DNA from: Lachnospiraceae bacterium
GTDB lineage: Bacteria; Bacillota; Clostridia; Lachnospirales; Lachnospiraceae
Assembly (NCBI GenBank): GCA_021202465.1
Contig: JAJQCZ010000010.1
Span: forward strand, 1 to 64,000
DNA: 64,000 nt
Direction: 5' to 3'
In this document: piece by piece, positions 23,380 through 31,756 of the stretch
How the letters are laid out: each line of letters begins with the position of its first letter
Numbering within the stretch: the stretch's first letter is position 1
Notes under the pieces: generated by a model
The model's input: only the letters and a program-made list of their open reading frames with translations
The model's database searches: none
Told to the model about the DNA's origin: nothing
Made by a program: the position numbers and the translations under genes

Positions 23380-23398
23380 TTAGGTTTTACTAACCTAT
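23380..23398 (-). promoter_or_regulatory. IdeR/DtxR-like palindrome before feoB
   Basis: The plus-strand bases TTAGGTTTTACTAACCTAT match the known DtxR/IdeR box (TTAGGTTAGSCTAACCTAA) at most positions, with perfect 6-base inner arms TAGGTT/AACCTA. It lies 13 bases past the feoA stop and about 100 bases before feoB. It suggests separate iron control of feoB. No clear -35/-10 pair was found next to it. Confidence 0.5.
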
Positions 23399-23410
23399 AA
23401 TTAAAAAAAT

Positions 23411-23632
23411 TTACTCAACCTGGATCATTTCGGCATCCGCCTTGCGCAGGGACAGCTCGTAGCCCCGCACCGTGACCTCCACCGGATCCCCCAGCGGAGC
23501 GACCTTTCTCACAAAGATCTCCACGCCCTTGGTGATACCCATATCCATGATACGCCGCTTCACCGGGCCGGCGCCCGTCAGTCTGGTGACGGTGACGGTC
23601 TGCCCGCACTCCACTTCTCTCAGTGTTTTCAT
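23411..23632 (-). CDS. feoA: FeoA domain protein (second feoA)
   Basis: The 73-residue protein is a single SH3-like FeoA domain: LREVECGQTVTVTRLTGAG, RRIMDMGITKGVEIFVRKVA, GDPVEVTVRGYELSLRKADA. It is expected to bind FeoB from the cytoplasmic side and help iron import. AAGGAG lies 6 bases before the ATG. It follows the other feoA gene by 15 bases, giving the order feoA-feoA-feoB common in Clostridia. Confidence 0.93.
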   Translation of the reverse strand: MKTLREVECGQTVTVTRLTGAGPVKRRIMDMGITKGVEIFVRKVAPLGDPVEVTVRGYELSLRKADAEMIQVE

Positions 23633-23647
23633 ACTCGTCTCCTTCTG

Positions 23648-23857
23648 TTACACATAGATTTTGTTCGCCATATCTTTTCCAATGGCGACCCGAGAATCTT
23701 TTACGTTCACGATCACATTGCCCCCGATATCGGAGACAACCGTTACCGCGCCGCCCACGACAAATCCGAGATTCTCAAGGAATCGTCTTGTCTCCTCCCG
23801 GCCGCCGATCCGGCTTATGACATTCACTTCGCCTTCTTTTGCCATCGTCAAAGGCAT
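23648..23857 (-). CDS. feoA: FeoA domain protein (first feoA)
   Basis: The 69-residue FeoA-like protein contains VISRIGGREETRRFLENLGF and GNVIVNVKDSRVAIGKDMA, the divergent type often encoded first in two-feoA operons. Three ATG codons lie in a row; the third (23857) is placed 8 bases from AGGAGG and is chosen, though the first or second could be used. It is the first gene after the promoter at 23984-24015. Confidence 0.9.
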   Translation of the reverse strand: MPLTMAKEGEVNVISRIGGREETRRFLENLGFVVGGAVTVVSDIGGNVIVNVKDSRVAIGKDMANKIYV

Positions 23858-23983
23858 CATCATCTCCTCCTTCCTGAGCCCATACCGTTCCGTGTTCCGA
23901 TTCCGCCGGAAACCTCCGGCACAGAAAATCCTGAGCACTCTGCGCGGATGTGAACCCTCCGCAGTACTTCTCGGCTACCGTTC

Positions 23984-24015
23984 GTTAGTATATTATAACG
24001 TCCATTAGTTGTCAA
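23984..24015 (-). promoter_or_regulatory. Promoter and 16-bp palindrome of feoA-feoA-feoB
   Basis: On the minus strand TTGACA (24015-24010) and TATACT (23992-23987) are 17 bases apart, a near-consensus promoter. A 16-bp interrupted palindrome, GTTATAATATACTAAC (minus strand, 23999-23984), overlaps the -10 box. It shares the GTTA...TAAC ends and length with the operator before DUF3793. Repression when iron is plentiful is the simplest reading. Confidence 0.72.
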
Positions 24016-24159
24016 GAATATCTTTGAGAAAAATCAAACTTTTTTCATTTAGAGGCCGTTAAAGATTACTTGCACAAATCCGAACGGTATGTTACTCTGG
24101 AGAGCGTGAACTCCTCCGACCTGTAAAATGCCGGAGCCCGAGAAAGTGAGGAACACATC

Positions 24160-24783
24160 ATGACGGTAGATTATACCTTATATTTATGTACAGACCGGAA
24201 CCTGATGACGACGGACACGCTGGAGGAAGCGGTGGAGGCCGCCATTCGCGGCGGCGTCACCGTCGTGCAGCTGCGCGAGAAGGACTGCTCCTCCGCGGAG
24301 TTCCTGAATCAGGCCTTCCGTATCAAAGAAATCACCGATTGCGCCGGGATTCCGCTGATCATCAATGATCGGCTCGACGTGGCGCTGGCTGTGGATGCCG
24401 CCGGTGTCCATGTGGGACAGTCAGATTTCCCGGCGACCGTGGCCCGACGCCTTCTGGGGCCGGATAAGCTCGTCGGCGTCTCCGCCGCCACTGTGGAGGA
24501 AGCCCGAAAGGCGGAAGCGGACGGCGCAGACTACCTGGGCGTGGGCGCCATGTTCGCCACCTCCACCAAGACCAATACCCGTCCGGTCTCCATGGAGCGC
24601 CTGGCAGAGATCCGGCAGGCCGTCTCGATCCCCATCGTCGCCATCGGCGGTATCCAGGCGTCCAATGCGGCACAGTTTCGCGGTACCGGCATCAACGGCC
24701 TGGCTGTGGTGTCCGCCATCCTGGCACAGCCGGATATCGAGGACGCGGCGCGGAGGCTGAAAAACATCTTCACACAGCCGTAA
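24160..24783 (+). CDS. thiE: Thiamine-phosphate synthase
   Basis: The 207-residue TIM-barrel protein has the ThiE motifs: QLREKDCSSAEF (pyrophosphate and base site), INDRLDVALAVDAAGVHVGQSD, GVSAATVEEA, DYLGVGAMFATSTK and IVAIGGIQ. It joins HMP-pyrophosphate with thiazole phosphate to give thiamine monophosphate in the cytoplasm. No other thi biosynthesis gene follows directly, but a HAD phosphatase and a thiamine-binding protein are next on the same strand. The 100 bases upstream hold two small hairpins (near 24100-24140) but not the conserved core of a TPP riboswitch. Confidence 0.95.
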   Translation: MTVDYTLYLCTDRNLMTTDTLEEAVEAAIRGGVTVVQLREKDCSSAEFLNQAFRIKEITDCAGIPLIINDRLDVALAVDAAGVHVGQSDFPATVARRLLGPDKLVGVSAATVEEARKAEADGADYLGVGAMFATSTKTNTRPVSMERLAEIRQAVSIPIVAIGGIQASNAAQFRGTGINGLAVVSAILAQPDIEDAARRLKNIFTQP

Positions 24784-24871
24784 AAAAGCGGGCTGTTCTG
24801 CAGGCACAAAAAGGACTTCTGCTCAGCCTGGGAAGCGGCATCATGAACCCTGTTCTACGAGGAGAAACTAT

Positions 24872-25546
24872 ATGAATAAAAAATACCCTTACGCCATCTT
24901 CGACATGGACGGCACTCTGGTCGATTCCATGCCCTACTGGCACAATATCGGCCGGGACTATCTCCTGTCCCGCGGCAAAGAACCGGAGGAACACCTCTGG
25001 GAGAAGCTCTCTACCATGTCCACCGCCGAGTCCGCCCGCTATTTTCAGGAACGGTACGGACTGACCGAGGATGTCCCAACGATCGTGCAGGGCTTCAATG
25101 ATATCATGGCGGAAAATTACCGCCTGCGCGTCCCGGCCAAGCCCGGTGTGCGGGAGTATCTCCTGTCCCTGCGGGATGCCGGTGTCGATCTGAGCCTGGC
25201 CACTGCCACCTCCATCCCGTTGGTCGAGGTCACTCTCCGGCGGCTGGAGCTGCTGCCCCTCTTCTCCCACATCACCAGCTGCGACGAGGTCGGCGTGGGC
25301 AAGGATCGCCCCGACGTCTTCCGGCTGGCGCTGGAGCGCCTTAGCGCAGCGCCGGAGGAGACTGTGATGTACGAGGACGCCTGGTTTGCCGTGCAGACCG
25401 CCAAAGCGCTGGGCATGCATGTAGCCGGTGTCTATGATTCCACCTGCACCGGCACCCCGGAGGAGATGGCGGCGGTCTGCGACTGCTACATCCGGGATTT
25501 CAGCACCCTGACATACTGCCCGCAGGATGTACGGGATGAAAAATAG
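24872..25546 (+). CDS. HAD-superfamily phosphatase
   Basis: The 224-residue protein has all HAD motifs: FDMDGTLVDSMP (nucleophile Asp, residues 9-20), the helical cap, LATATSIP (motif II Thr), VGKDRPDVF (motif III Lys) and MYEDAWFAVQTAKALGM (motif IV Asp). It belongs to the beta-phosphoglucomutase/phosphoglycolate-phosphatase-like subgroup. Substrate is not set by the sequence. Its place between thiE and a thiamine-binding protein makes a thiamine-related phosphate, such as thiamine monophosphate, a reasonable candidate (inference). GAGGAG lies before the ATG. Confidence 0.85.
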   Translation: MNKKYPYAIFDMDGTLVDSMPYWHNIGRDYLLSRGKEPEEHLWEKLSTMSTAESARYFQERYGLTEDVPTIVQGFNDIMAENYRLRVPAKPGVREYLLSLRDAGVDLSLATATSIPLVEVTLRRLELLPLFSHITSCDEVGVGKDRPDVFRLALERLSAAPEETVMYEDAWFAVQTAKALGMHVAGVYDSTCTGTPEEMAAVCDCYIRDFSTLTYCPQDVRDEK

Positions 25547-25621
25547 CGCCTGCTTTCTCGAAGCAGACGCCGGAAACGTACAGTATACAACACACATATA
25601 ATAGGAAGGATTGAGTTTATC

Positions 25622-25924
25622 ATGAAAGCAAGTGTGGCCATCCAGGTACTCCCCAAAACCGATTCCGATCAGGAGACCGTCCGCATCGTGGACGAGGTCA
25701 TCGCCTACATCGCCTCCACCGGTCTGAACTATTACGTGGGACCCTTTGAGACCACGATCGAAGGAGACGACTATGAACAGCTGATGGAGATCGTGAAGAA
25801 CTGTCAGCTCATCGCCCTGAAGGCCGGCTGCGACAAGGTCTCCGCCTATGTGAAGATCGTCTGCCGGGCTGAGGGGGACATTCTCACGATCGACGAGAAG
25901 GTGGGAAAATATCATCTGGAATAA
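25622..25924 (+). CDS. Thiamine-binding protein of the MTH1187/YkoF type
   Basis: The 100-residue protein (VAIQVLPKTDSD start, YVGPFETTIEGDDYEQLMEI in the middle, KVSAYVKIVCRAEG near the end) matches the MTH1187/YqgV family of small ferredoxin-like proteins, formerly DUF77, that bind thiamine in cytoplasm. The conserved GPFETTIEG segment forms the binding site in the family. It lies 75 bases after the HAD gene and ends before a perfect terminator, so thiE, HAD and this gene form a likely operon. Confidence 0.88.
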   Translation: MKASVAIQVLPKTDSDQETVRIVDEVIAYIASTGLNYYVGPFETTIEGDDYEQLMEIVKNCQLIALKAGCDKVSAYVKIVCRAEGDILTIDEKVGKYHLE

Positions 25925-25992
25925 ACAAAAGTCCTTGAAAAAATTCTCCCCGGCGTGTAAAATACAGACCGTGGAAGCGACCGTTTTTAAAA

Positions 25993-26033
25993 AACGTGCA
26001 AACCAGTCATCGGGTTTGCACGTTTTCTTTTTT
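25993..26033 (+). terminator. Terminator of the thiE operon
   Basis: Perfect 12-base arms AACGTGCAAACC (25993-26004) and GGTTTGCACGTT (26013-26024) surround an 8-base loop and are followed by TTCTTTTTT. It is a textbook rho-independent terminator, 69 bases after the thiamine-binding gene. Confidence 0.93.
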
Positions 26034-26096
26034 CGCCGGATATCCCCGGAGACCCACCACCGTCGCTCCGACAGAACGAAGGAGGATATACTTCAT

Positions 26097-27443
26097 ATGG
26101 AACAGCAAAATAAACTGGGCACCATGCCCATGCCGCAGCTGGTGCTGAACATGTCCCTGCCGCTGATGATCTCGCTGCTGGTGCAGTCCCTGTACAACAT
26201 CGTGGACAGCATCTTTGTCGCCCGGCTCGGCGAGGAGGCTCTGACCGCCGTCTCGCTGGCCTACCCCATCCAGCTCCTGATGATCGCCGTCTCGGTGGGA
26301 ACCAGCGTGGGCGTGAACGCCCTTCTCTCCCGCAGTCTGGGAGCCAAAGAATATGAGACGACCGGGAAGGCCGCCACCTCCGGCCTGCTCCTGGCCTTTG
26401 CCGGCACGCTGATCTTCCTGCTTCTTGGTGTCTTCTGTGCAGGCTGGTTCGTGCGCATGTTCACCTCCGACGCAGTCATCGGCGCCTATTGCCGTCAGTA
26501 TCTGACCATCTGCATGATCTTCTGCGCCGGTACCTTTATCGGAACCATGTATCAGAGATTCCTGCAGTCGACCGGCGATACCTTTGACAGCATGCTCTCT
26601 CTGGTGAGCGGCGCCGTGACCAATCTGGTTCTGGATCCGCTCCTGATTTTCGGACTTCTGGGGCTGCCCGCTCTGGGTATCCGCGGCGCCGCCATCGCCA
26701 CAGTCATCGGCCAGTGGGTCGCGGGTGCTGTCGCTGTAATCCTGAATAAAAAGCACAATCCACTGGTCCGGGTGCAGCTGCGGGGCTTTCATCCCGACGG
26801 GAAAATCTTTGCACAGATCTATAAGGTCGGTTTCCCCACCATCCTCACCCAGGCGATGGGAAGCATCATGCTCTCCGCGGTCAACGCAATCCTGATCTCC
26901 TACTCCGCCACGGCCGTCGCCTTCTTCGGCGTGTATTATAAGCTCCAGAGCTTCCTGTTCATGCCCATGAACGGCATGGGCCAGGCCGCCATCCCGATTG
27001 CCGGATATAATCTGGGAGCCGGAAAGAGAGAACGTGTGCTGGGACTACTAAAGACCATGCTCCCCGCCGCCGTCGTTCTCTCTCTCCTCATCTCCGTCAT
27101 CTTCTTCGCCGTTCCGGGACCGCTTCTGCGCATCTTCTCCGCCAGCGATGACATGCTGGCTCTCGGCGTCCCGGCCCTGCGGATCATCTGTGGCACATTT
27201 GCTTTCGCCTCCGTCACGATGATCCTCGGCTACACCGTATCCGGCCTCGGAAACGGCGTCGTCAACATGCTGGGGACCGCGCTGCGCCAGTGCATTTTGC
27301 TGGTTCCCTGCATCTGGATCTTCTCCCGGCAGTTCGGAGTCGGGTACGCCTGGTATGCGTTCTGGGTCTCCGAGGTTCTGGCAACGCTCTATGCGGTGTG
27401 GGCGACCGTGCGGGAGCTGCGGAGGAAAGGGATTCTGAGCTAA
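26097..27443 (+). CDS. MATE family exporter
   Basis: The 448-residue protein has twelve predicted membrane helices in two halves and the MATE start pattern (LVLNMSLPLMISLLVQSLYNIVDSIF, then GEEALTAVSLAYPIQ). The family exports cationic drugs or metabolites using Na+ or H+ gradients. The start at 26097 follows AAGGAGG, and the terminator at 25993-26033 lies inside the upstream open frame, which rules out the longer form from 25935. Its last bases overlap the stop of the convergent MATE gene by 4 bases. Substrate unknown. Confidence 0.92.
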   Translation: MEQQNKLGTMPMPQLVLNMSLPLMISLLVQSLYNIVDSIFVARLGEEALTAVSLAYPIQLLMIAVSVGTSVGVNALLSRSLGAKEYETTGKAATSGLLLAFAGTLIFLLLGVFCAGWFVRMFTSDAVIGAYCRQYLTICMIFCAGTFIGTMYQRFLQSTGDTFDSMLSLVSGAVTNLVLDPLLIFGLLGLPALGIRGAAIATVIGQWVAGAVAVILNKKHNPLVRVQLRGFHPDGKIFAQIYKVGFPTILTQAMGSIMLSAVNAILISYSATAVAFFGVYYKLQSFLFMPMNGMGQAAIPIAGYNLGAGKRERVLGLLKTMLPAAVVLSLLISVIFFAVPGPLLRIFSASDDMLALGVPALRIICGTFAFASVTMILGYTVSGLGNGVVNMLGTALRQCILLVPCIWIFSRQFGVGYAWYAFWVSEVLATLYAVWATVRELRRKGILS

Positions 27444-28795
27444 TTCATCTTCTCCTCCGGCAGCCAGTCCACCTTCAGGTAATACGCCACCATTCCGATT
27501 GCACAGATGATCCACGTAAGAGGCCAGCCAAACATGACGGCCATCACGCTGTTCGTCCGCGGCACTGCGATGGCCAGATAGATCTGCCGCAGCACAACGA
27601 AGGAACCGAGCATAAAGTACATGGGTACCTTGGAATGACCGGCACCGCGGAGAGCTCCGTTCAAGATCTGGATTACCGGATGCACGATGTAAAAGAAGGA
27701 GAACATGCGCAGCATCTCGCCGCCCGCCGCGATCACCTCGGCATCCGATGTGAAGATGCCGATCAGAGGTTCTGCCAGCCGGTTCATTGTGATAGCCCCC
27801 GCCAGAATGAGCACGGAGCAGACTGCCCAGGAGACATAGATACCCTTCTTCACCCGCCGGAATTCCCCGGCTCCGAAATTCTGTCCGACAAAGGTCGTGA
27901 TCGTCATATTGAAGCTCTGCAGGATCAGCATCAGGAATCCGTCGATGCGAATGGTCGCCGAATAGGCCGCCACAACCGCGGTACCAAACGAGTTAATATA
28001 AGACTGCACGATCACATTGGAGAAGGCTGTGACACTCTGCTGCAGGGCGGTCGGGAAACCAATGGCAATGATCCGATACGTAACGGCCTTATGAAAACGG
28101 ATCTTCCGCAGCTCCAGACGATAGCTGTCCTGCGTCCGCAGCAGCTTGTACAGCACCAGTGCCGCACTGATGGCCTGTGCCGTCACCGTCGCAATTCCCA
28201 CACCGGCAATTCCCATGGAGAAGGCACACACAAACAGAAGATCCAGCGCGATATTGATGACACAGGCCACCGCCAGAAAATACAGCGGTGTCCGTGAATC
28301 TCCCACTGCCCGCAGTATGCCCGCGCCAATGTTATAGATCAGAGAAAAGGTAATTCCGCCAAAATAGATCTTCAGGTACAACAGCGAATAGGGAAGCACA
28401 TCCTCCGGAACACCGATGCCGCGAAGCAGCGGTTCGGCGAACAGTACTCCGGCCGCTGTGAACAGCACACTCAGCAGGACCGTCAGCGCCATGGAGCTGT
28501 GCACTGCGTCGCTCAGTTCCTTCTTCTGCTCGCCGCCGAAATACTGGGCGATCACCACCCCGGCGCCCGCTGACAACCCCATAAAGAAGCCGACCAGCAT
28601 GTTGATAACCGGCGTAGAGGCTCCCACTGCCGCGAGAGCCCCTGTACTTACGTAGTTTCCCACTACGTAGGAATCCACTGTGTTATATAGCTGTTGAAAA
28701 AGATTTCCAATCAGAAGAGGAATCGCAAAGCGTATGATCGCCTGCAATATATTCCCCTCGACCAGTTCTCTGTTCTCTGTACTATGCAACGCCAA
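27440..28795 (-). CDS. MATE family exporter
   Basis: The 451-residue, twelve-helix protein has the NorM/DinF-type beginning (IIRFAIPLLIGNLFQQLYNTVDSYVVGNYV) and the paired-half architecture. It starts with TTG at 28795, with GAGGGGG just before. Its stop codon overlaps that of the plus-strand MATE gene (CTAA), so the genes converge without a terminator between them. A promoter (28847-28875) lies upstream. The two proteins are only distantly similar, so this is not a recent duplication. Substrate unknown. Confidence 0.92.
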   Translation of the reverse strand: MALHSTENRELVEGNILQAIIRFAIPLLIGNLFQQLYNTVDSYVVGNYVSTGALAAVGASTPVINMLVGFFMGLSAGAGVVIAQYFGGEQKKELSDAVHSSMALTVLLSVLFTAAGVLFAEPLLRGIGVPEDVLPYSLLYLKIYFGGITFSLIYNIGAGILRAVGDSRTPLYFLAVACVINIALDLLFVCAFSMGIAGVGIATVTAQAISAALVLYKLLRTQDSYRLELRKIRFHKAVTYRIIAIGFPTALQQSVTAFSNVIVQSYINSFGTAVVAAYSATIRIDGFLMLILQSFNMTITTFVGQNFGAGEFRRVKKGIYVSWAVCSVLILAGAITMNRLAEPLIGIFTSDAEVIAAGGEMLRMFSFFYIVHPVIQILNGALRGAGHSKVPMYFMLGSFVVLRQIYLAIAVPRTNSVMAVMFGWPLTWIICAIGMVAYYLKVDWLPEEKMN

Positions 28796-28846
28796 TATCC
28801 CCCTCTATCTACGTCAGTTTTTCTGTACCGTCAGACACCTCACAAG

Positions 28847-28875
28847 AGAATAACACACAGTGAAAAATTCCGCAA
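28847..28875 (-). promoter_or_regulatory. Promoter of the minus-strand MATE gene
   Basis: TTGCGG (28875-28870) and TATTCT (28852-28847) on the minus strand, spaced 17 bases, about 50 bases before the TTG start. Confidence 0.5.
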
Positions 28876-28923
28876 GTTGTCATGAAATGATTTCCCCGAT
28901 TCCATTTGCCGAACAGCCTGTCC

Positions 28924-28951
28924 AAAAAACGGCCCCCTTCTCAGGGGGCCG
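28924..28951 (-). terminator. Terminator of ppdK
   Basis: On the minus strand arms CGGCCCCC and GGGGGCCG enclose a 6-base loop and are followed by six T. It lies 18 bases after the ppdK stop. Confidence 0.92.
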
Positions 28952-28969
28952 AAATCATTTGCTTTATTC

Positions 28970-31597
28970 TTATTTCTCGTCCGACAGGGCGGTCTGCGCG
29001 GCGGCCAGGCGGGCGATGGGCACGCGGTACGGCGAGCAGGATACATAGTTCATACCGATCTTGTAGCAGAACGCCACGGAGCTCGGATCTCCGCCGTGCT
29101 CACCGCAGATACCAAGCTTCAGAGAAGGATTGGTCTTGCGGCCCTTCTCAGCGGCGCTTCTGATCAGCATACCGACACCATGCTGGTCCAGCTTGGCAAA
29201 GGGATCGGACTCGTAGATCTTGTTCTGATAGTAGGCATCCAGGAACTTTCCGGCATCGTCACGGGAGAAGCCGAAGGTCATCTGGGTCAGGTCGTTGGTT
29301 CCGAAGGAGAAGAAATCAGCTTCCTCAGCGATCTCATCGGCCAGCAGAGCGGCACGGGGGATCTCGATCATCGTTCCGATGTGGTAGTTGATATAGTTGT
29401 TCTTTTCCTTCTTCACCTTCTCAGCCGTCTCGACGATGACATCGCGGACGAATTTGAGTTCCTTGCGATCACCGACCAGGGGAACCATGATCTCAGGTAC
29501 GATATCATAAAGCTCCTCTTCCTCAACCTCAATGGCAGCCTCGATGAGAGCACGGGTCTGCATCTCGGCAATCTCCGGATAGGTGATCGCCAGACGGCAG
29601 CCGCGGTGTCCCATCATGGGGTTGAACTCATGCAGCTCTTCACAGCGGGTCTTGACTTCCTCGTAGGTCAGTCCCATATCCTTCGCCAGAGCTTCCATGT
29701 CTTCCTTCTCGGTGGGCACGAACTCATGCAGAGGCGGATCGATGAAACGGACCGTCATGGGTCTGCCCTTCAGAGCCTTATACATGGCCTTGAAGTCTTC
29801 CTTCTGATAAGGAATCAGACCGGCCAGAGCTTCCTTTCTCTCCTCCACGGTATCAGAAAGGATCATGCGGCGGATCTTCGGGATTCTCTCCTCATCAAAG
29901 AACATATGCTCGGTCCGGCACAGGCCGATACCCTCGGCGCCCAGACGCACAGCCACAGCCGTATCAGCCGGCGTGTCAGAATTGGTGCGGATCTGCAGGG
30001 TTCTGTATTTGTCAGCCCAGCCCATAACACGGCCGAAGTAGCCGCCCACAGATGCAGGAACCGTCTTAATGTCTCCATCATAGATATTACCAGTGGTGCC
30101 ATCCAGAGAGATGTAGTCTCCCTCATGATAGGTGTGACCGCCCAGCGTGAAGACCTTCGCTTCCTCGTCGATCTCAATCTCACCGCAGCCGGATACGCAG
30201 CAGGTGCCCATACCACGGGCCACGACGGCCGCATGAGAGGTCATGCCGCCGCGCACAGTCAGGATACCTTCTGCCGCATGCATGCCCTCGATGTCCTCCG
30301 GAGAGGTCTCCAGACGAACCAGGACGACTCTCTCACCGGCCTCATGATGCGCCTTGGCATCCTCGGCATTGAAGTACACCTTACCGGCCCCGGCGCCGGG
30401 GGAAGCAGGCAGAGCGGAGCCGATGACCACACCAGCCTTCAGAGCCTCTGCATCAAAGGTAGGATGCAGCAGCTGATCCAGAGACTTGGCATCAATACGA
30501 AGTACAGCCTCTTTGTCAGTGATCATGCCCTCATCCACCAGGTCGCAGGCGATCTTGATGGCAGCGGGAGCGGTTCTCTTGCCGTTCCGGGTCTGCAGGA
30601 AGTACAGCTTGCCTTCCTGGATCGTGAATTCCATATCCTGCATATCGCGATAATGACGCTCCAGGTTCATGGCCAGATCCATGAACTGCTCGTAGCACTC
30701 AGGCAGATCTTCCTGCAGCTTGGTGATGGGCTGCGGCGTACGCACACCGGCCACAACGTCCTCACCCTGCGCATTGATCAGGTACTCACCGAAGATGCCC
30801 TTCTCACCGGTGGAAGGGTTCCGGGTGAATGCAACGCCGGTACCGGAGGTATTGCCCATATTTCCAAAGACCATCGTCTGCACGTTGACGGCAGTGCCCC
30901 AGTCGCCGGGGATGTCGTTCATACGGCGGTATACGATCGCACGGGGGTTGTCCCAGGAACGGAACACGGCCTTGACCGCCTCCATCAGCTGCACCTTGGG
31001 ATCCTGCGGGAAATCCGCACCATGCATGGACTCTTTATAGACAGCCTTAAAGCGGCTGATCAGTTCCTTCATATTCTCGGCCGTCAGGTCGATATCATAC
31101 TTGACACCTTTCTCAGCCTTTACCTCATCGATGATCTTCTCGAAGTAGGACTTGGGCACTTCCATGACCACGTCAGAGAACATCTGGATGAATCTACGGT
31201 AAGAATCATAGGCAAAACGGGGGTTGCCGGTCTTCTTCGCGAAGCCCTCTACAGAGACATCGTTCAATCCCAGGTTCAGAATCGTATCCATCATACCGGG
31301 CATCGAAGCACGCGCACCGGACCGTACGGAAACAAGCAGCGGATCCTCGGTGTCACCGAACGTCTTCCCATTCACGCCTTCCAGCCAGGTCAGCGCCTCA
31401 AAGATCTGCTTCTGAACCTCCTCAGAAATCTTCCGTCCCTGTGTGTAGTAATCCGTGCAGGCCTCGGTGGTCACCGTGAAGCCCTGCGGAATCGGCATAC
31501 CAAGATTGGTCATCTCTGCCAGGTTCGCACCTTTACCGCCCAGGAGGTTGCGCATATCCGCGTTGCCCTCACTGAACTTGTAAACCCATTTTGCCAT
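28970..31597 (-). CDS. ppdK: Pyruvate, phosphate dikinase
   Basis: The 875-residue protein has the complete PPDK layout: N-terminal ATP-grasp part (GGKGANLAEM near residue 17, SVRSGARASMPGMMDT near 90), the phosphohistidine domain (GGMTSHAAVVARGMG near 450) and the C-terminal barrel with GTNDLTQ and the catalytic Cys loop GICGEHGGDP (near 830). It interconverts pyruvate, ATP and Pi with PEP, AMP and PPi, and in fermenting Clostridia often serves PPi-linked glycolysis. Length is normal. It is a single-gene unit with its own promoter and terminator. Confidence 0.97.
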   Translation of the reverse strand: MAKWVYKFSEGNADMRNLLGGKGANLAEMTNLGMPIPQGFTVTTEACTDYYTQGRKISEEVQKQIFEALTWLEGVNGKTFGDTEDPLLVSVRSGARASMPGMMDTILNLGLNDVSVEGFAKKTGNPRFAYDSYRRFIQMFSDVVMEVPKSYFEKIIDEVKAEKGVKYDIDLTAENMKELISRFKAVYKESMHGADFPQDPKVQLMEAVKAVFRSWDNPRAIVYRRMNDIPGDWGTAVNVQTMVFGNMGNTSGTGVAFTRNPSTGEKGIFGEYLINAQGEDVVAGVRTPQPITKLQEDLPECYEQFMDLAMNLERHYRDMQDMEFTIQEGKLYFLQTRNGKRTAPAAIKIACDLVDEGMITDKEAVLRIDAKSLDQLLHPTFDAEALKAGVVIGSALPASPGAGAGKVYFNAEDAKAHHEAGERVVLVRLETSPEDIEGMHAAEGILTVRGGMTSHAAVVARGMGTCCVSGCGEIEIDEEAKVFTLGGHTYHEGDYISLDGTTGNIYDGDIKTVPASVGGYFGRVMGWADKYRTLQIRTNSDTPADTAVAVRLGAEGIGLCRTEHMFFDEERIPKIRRMILSDTVEERKEALAGLIPYQKEDFKAMYKALKGRPMTVRFIDPPLHEFVPTEKEDMEALAKDMGLTYEEVKTRCEELHEFNPMMGHRGCRLAITYPEIAEMQTRALIEAAIEVEEEELYDIVPEIMVPLVGDRKELKFVRDVIVETAEKVKKEKNNYINYHIGTMIEIPRAALLADEIAEEADFFSFGTNDLTQMTFGFSRDDAGKFLDAYYQNKIYESDPFAKLDQHGVGMLIRSAAEKGRKTNPSLKLGICGEHGGDPSSVAFCYKIGMNYVSCSPYRVPIARLAAAQTALSDEK

Positions 31598-31706
31598 TGT
31601 TCGTTCCTCCTAAATCTGTACCTCGACGAGGGAATCTCTCCCTCCGAGTGTGTTCGCGGTCGCCGCTTTGCCGCCGGTTTTCTGCGACCGTTTGGCGCCG
31701 CTAAAA

Positions 31707-31715
31707 ATTATAGCA
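31707..31715 (-). promoter_or_regulatory. Extended -10 promoter for ppdK
   Basis: TGCTATAAT on the minus strand is a perfect extended -10 box; no good -35 is seen. It lies about 110 bases before the ppdK ATG. The leader between contains a small hairpin around 31633-31652. Confidence 0.55.
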
Positions 31716-31756
31716 TATTTTATCATATGAGAAAAGAAGTTTTTTTACCGGAAATA

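Noticed and set aside
20219-23383. 1,054-codon plus-strand frame
   Set aside because: It runs opposite to feoB and the Fur-family gene, which have clear motifs and starts; its His/Arg/Asp-rich translation is typical of antisense frames in GC-rich genes.
24016-24159. TPP riboswitch before thiE
   Set aside because: The conserved riboswitch core (CTGAGA and ACCTGA-type elements) is absent; only two short hairpins are seen.
27440-27443. Overlapping stop codons of convergent MATE genes as a duplication scar
   Set aside because: The two proteins are too different for a recent inverted duplication, and short convergent overlaps are common.
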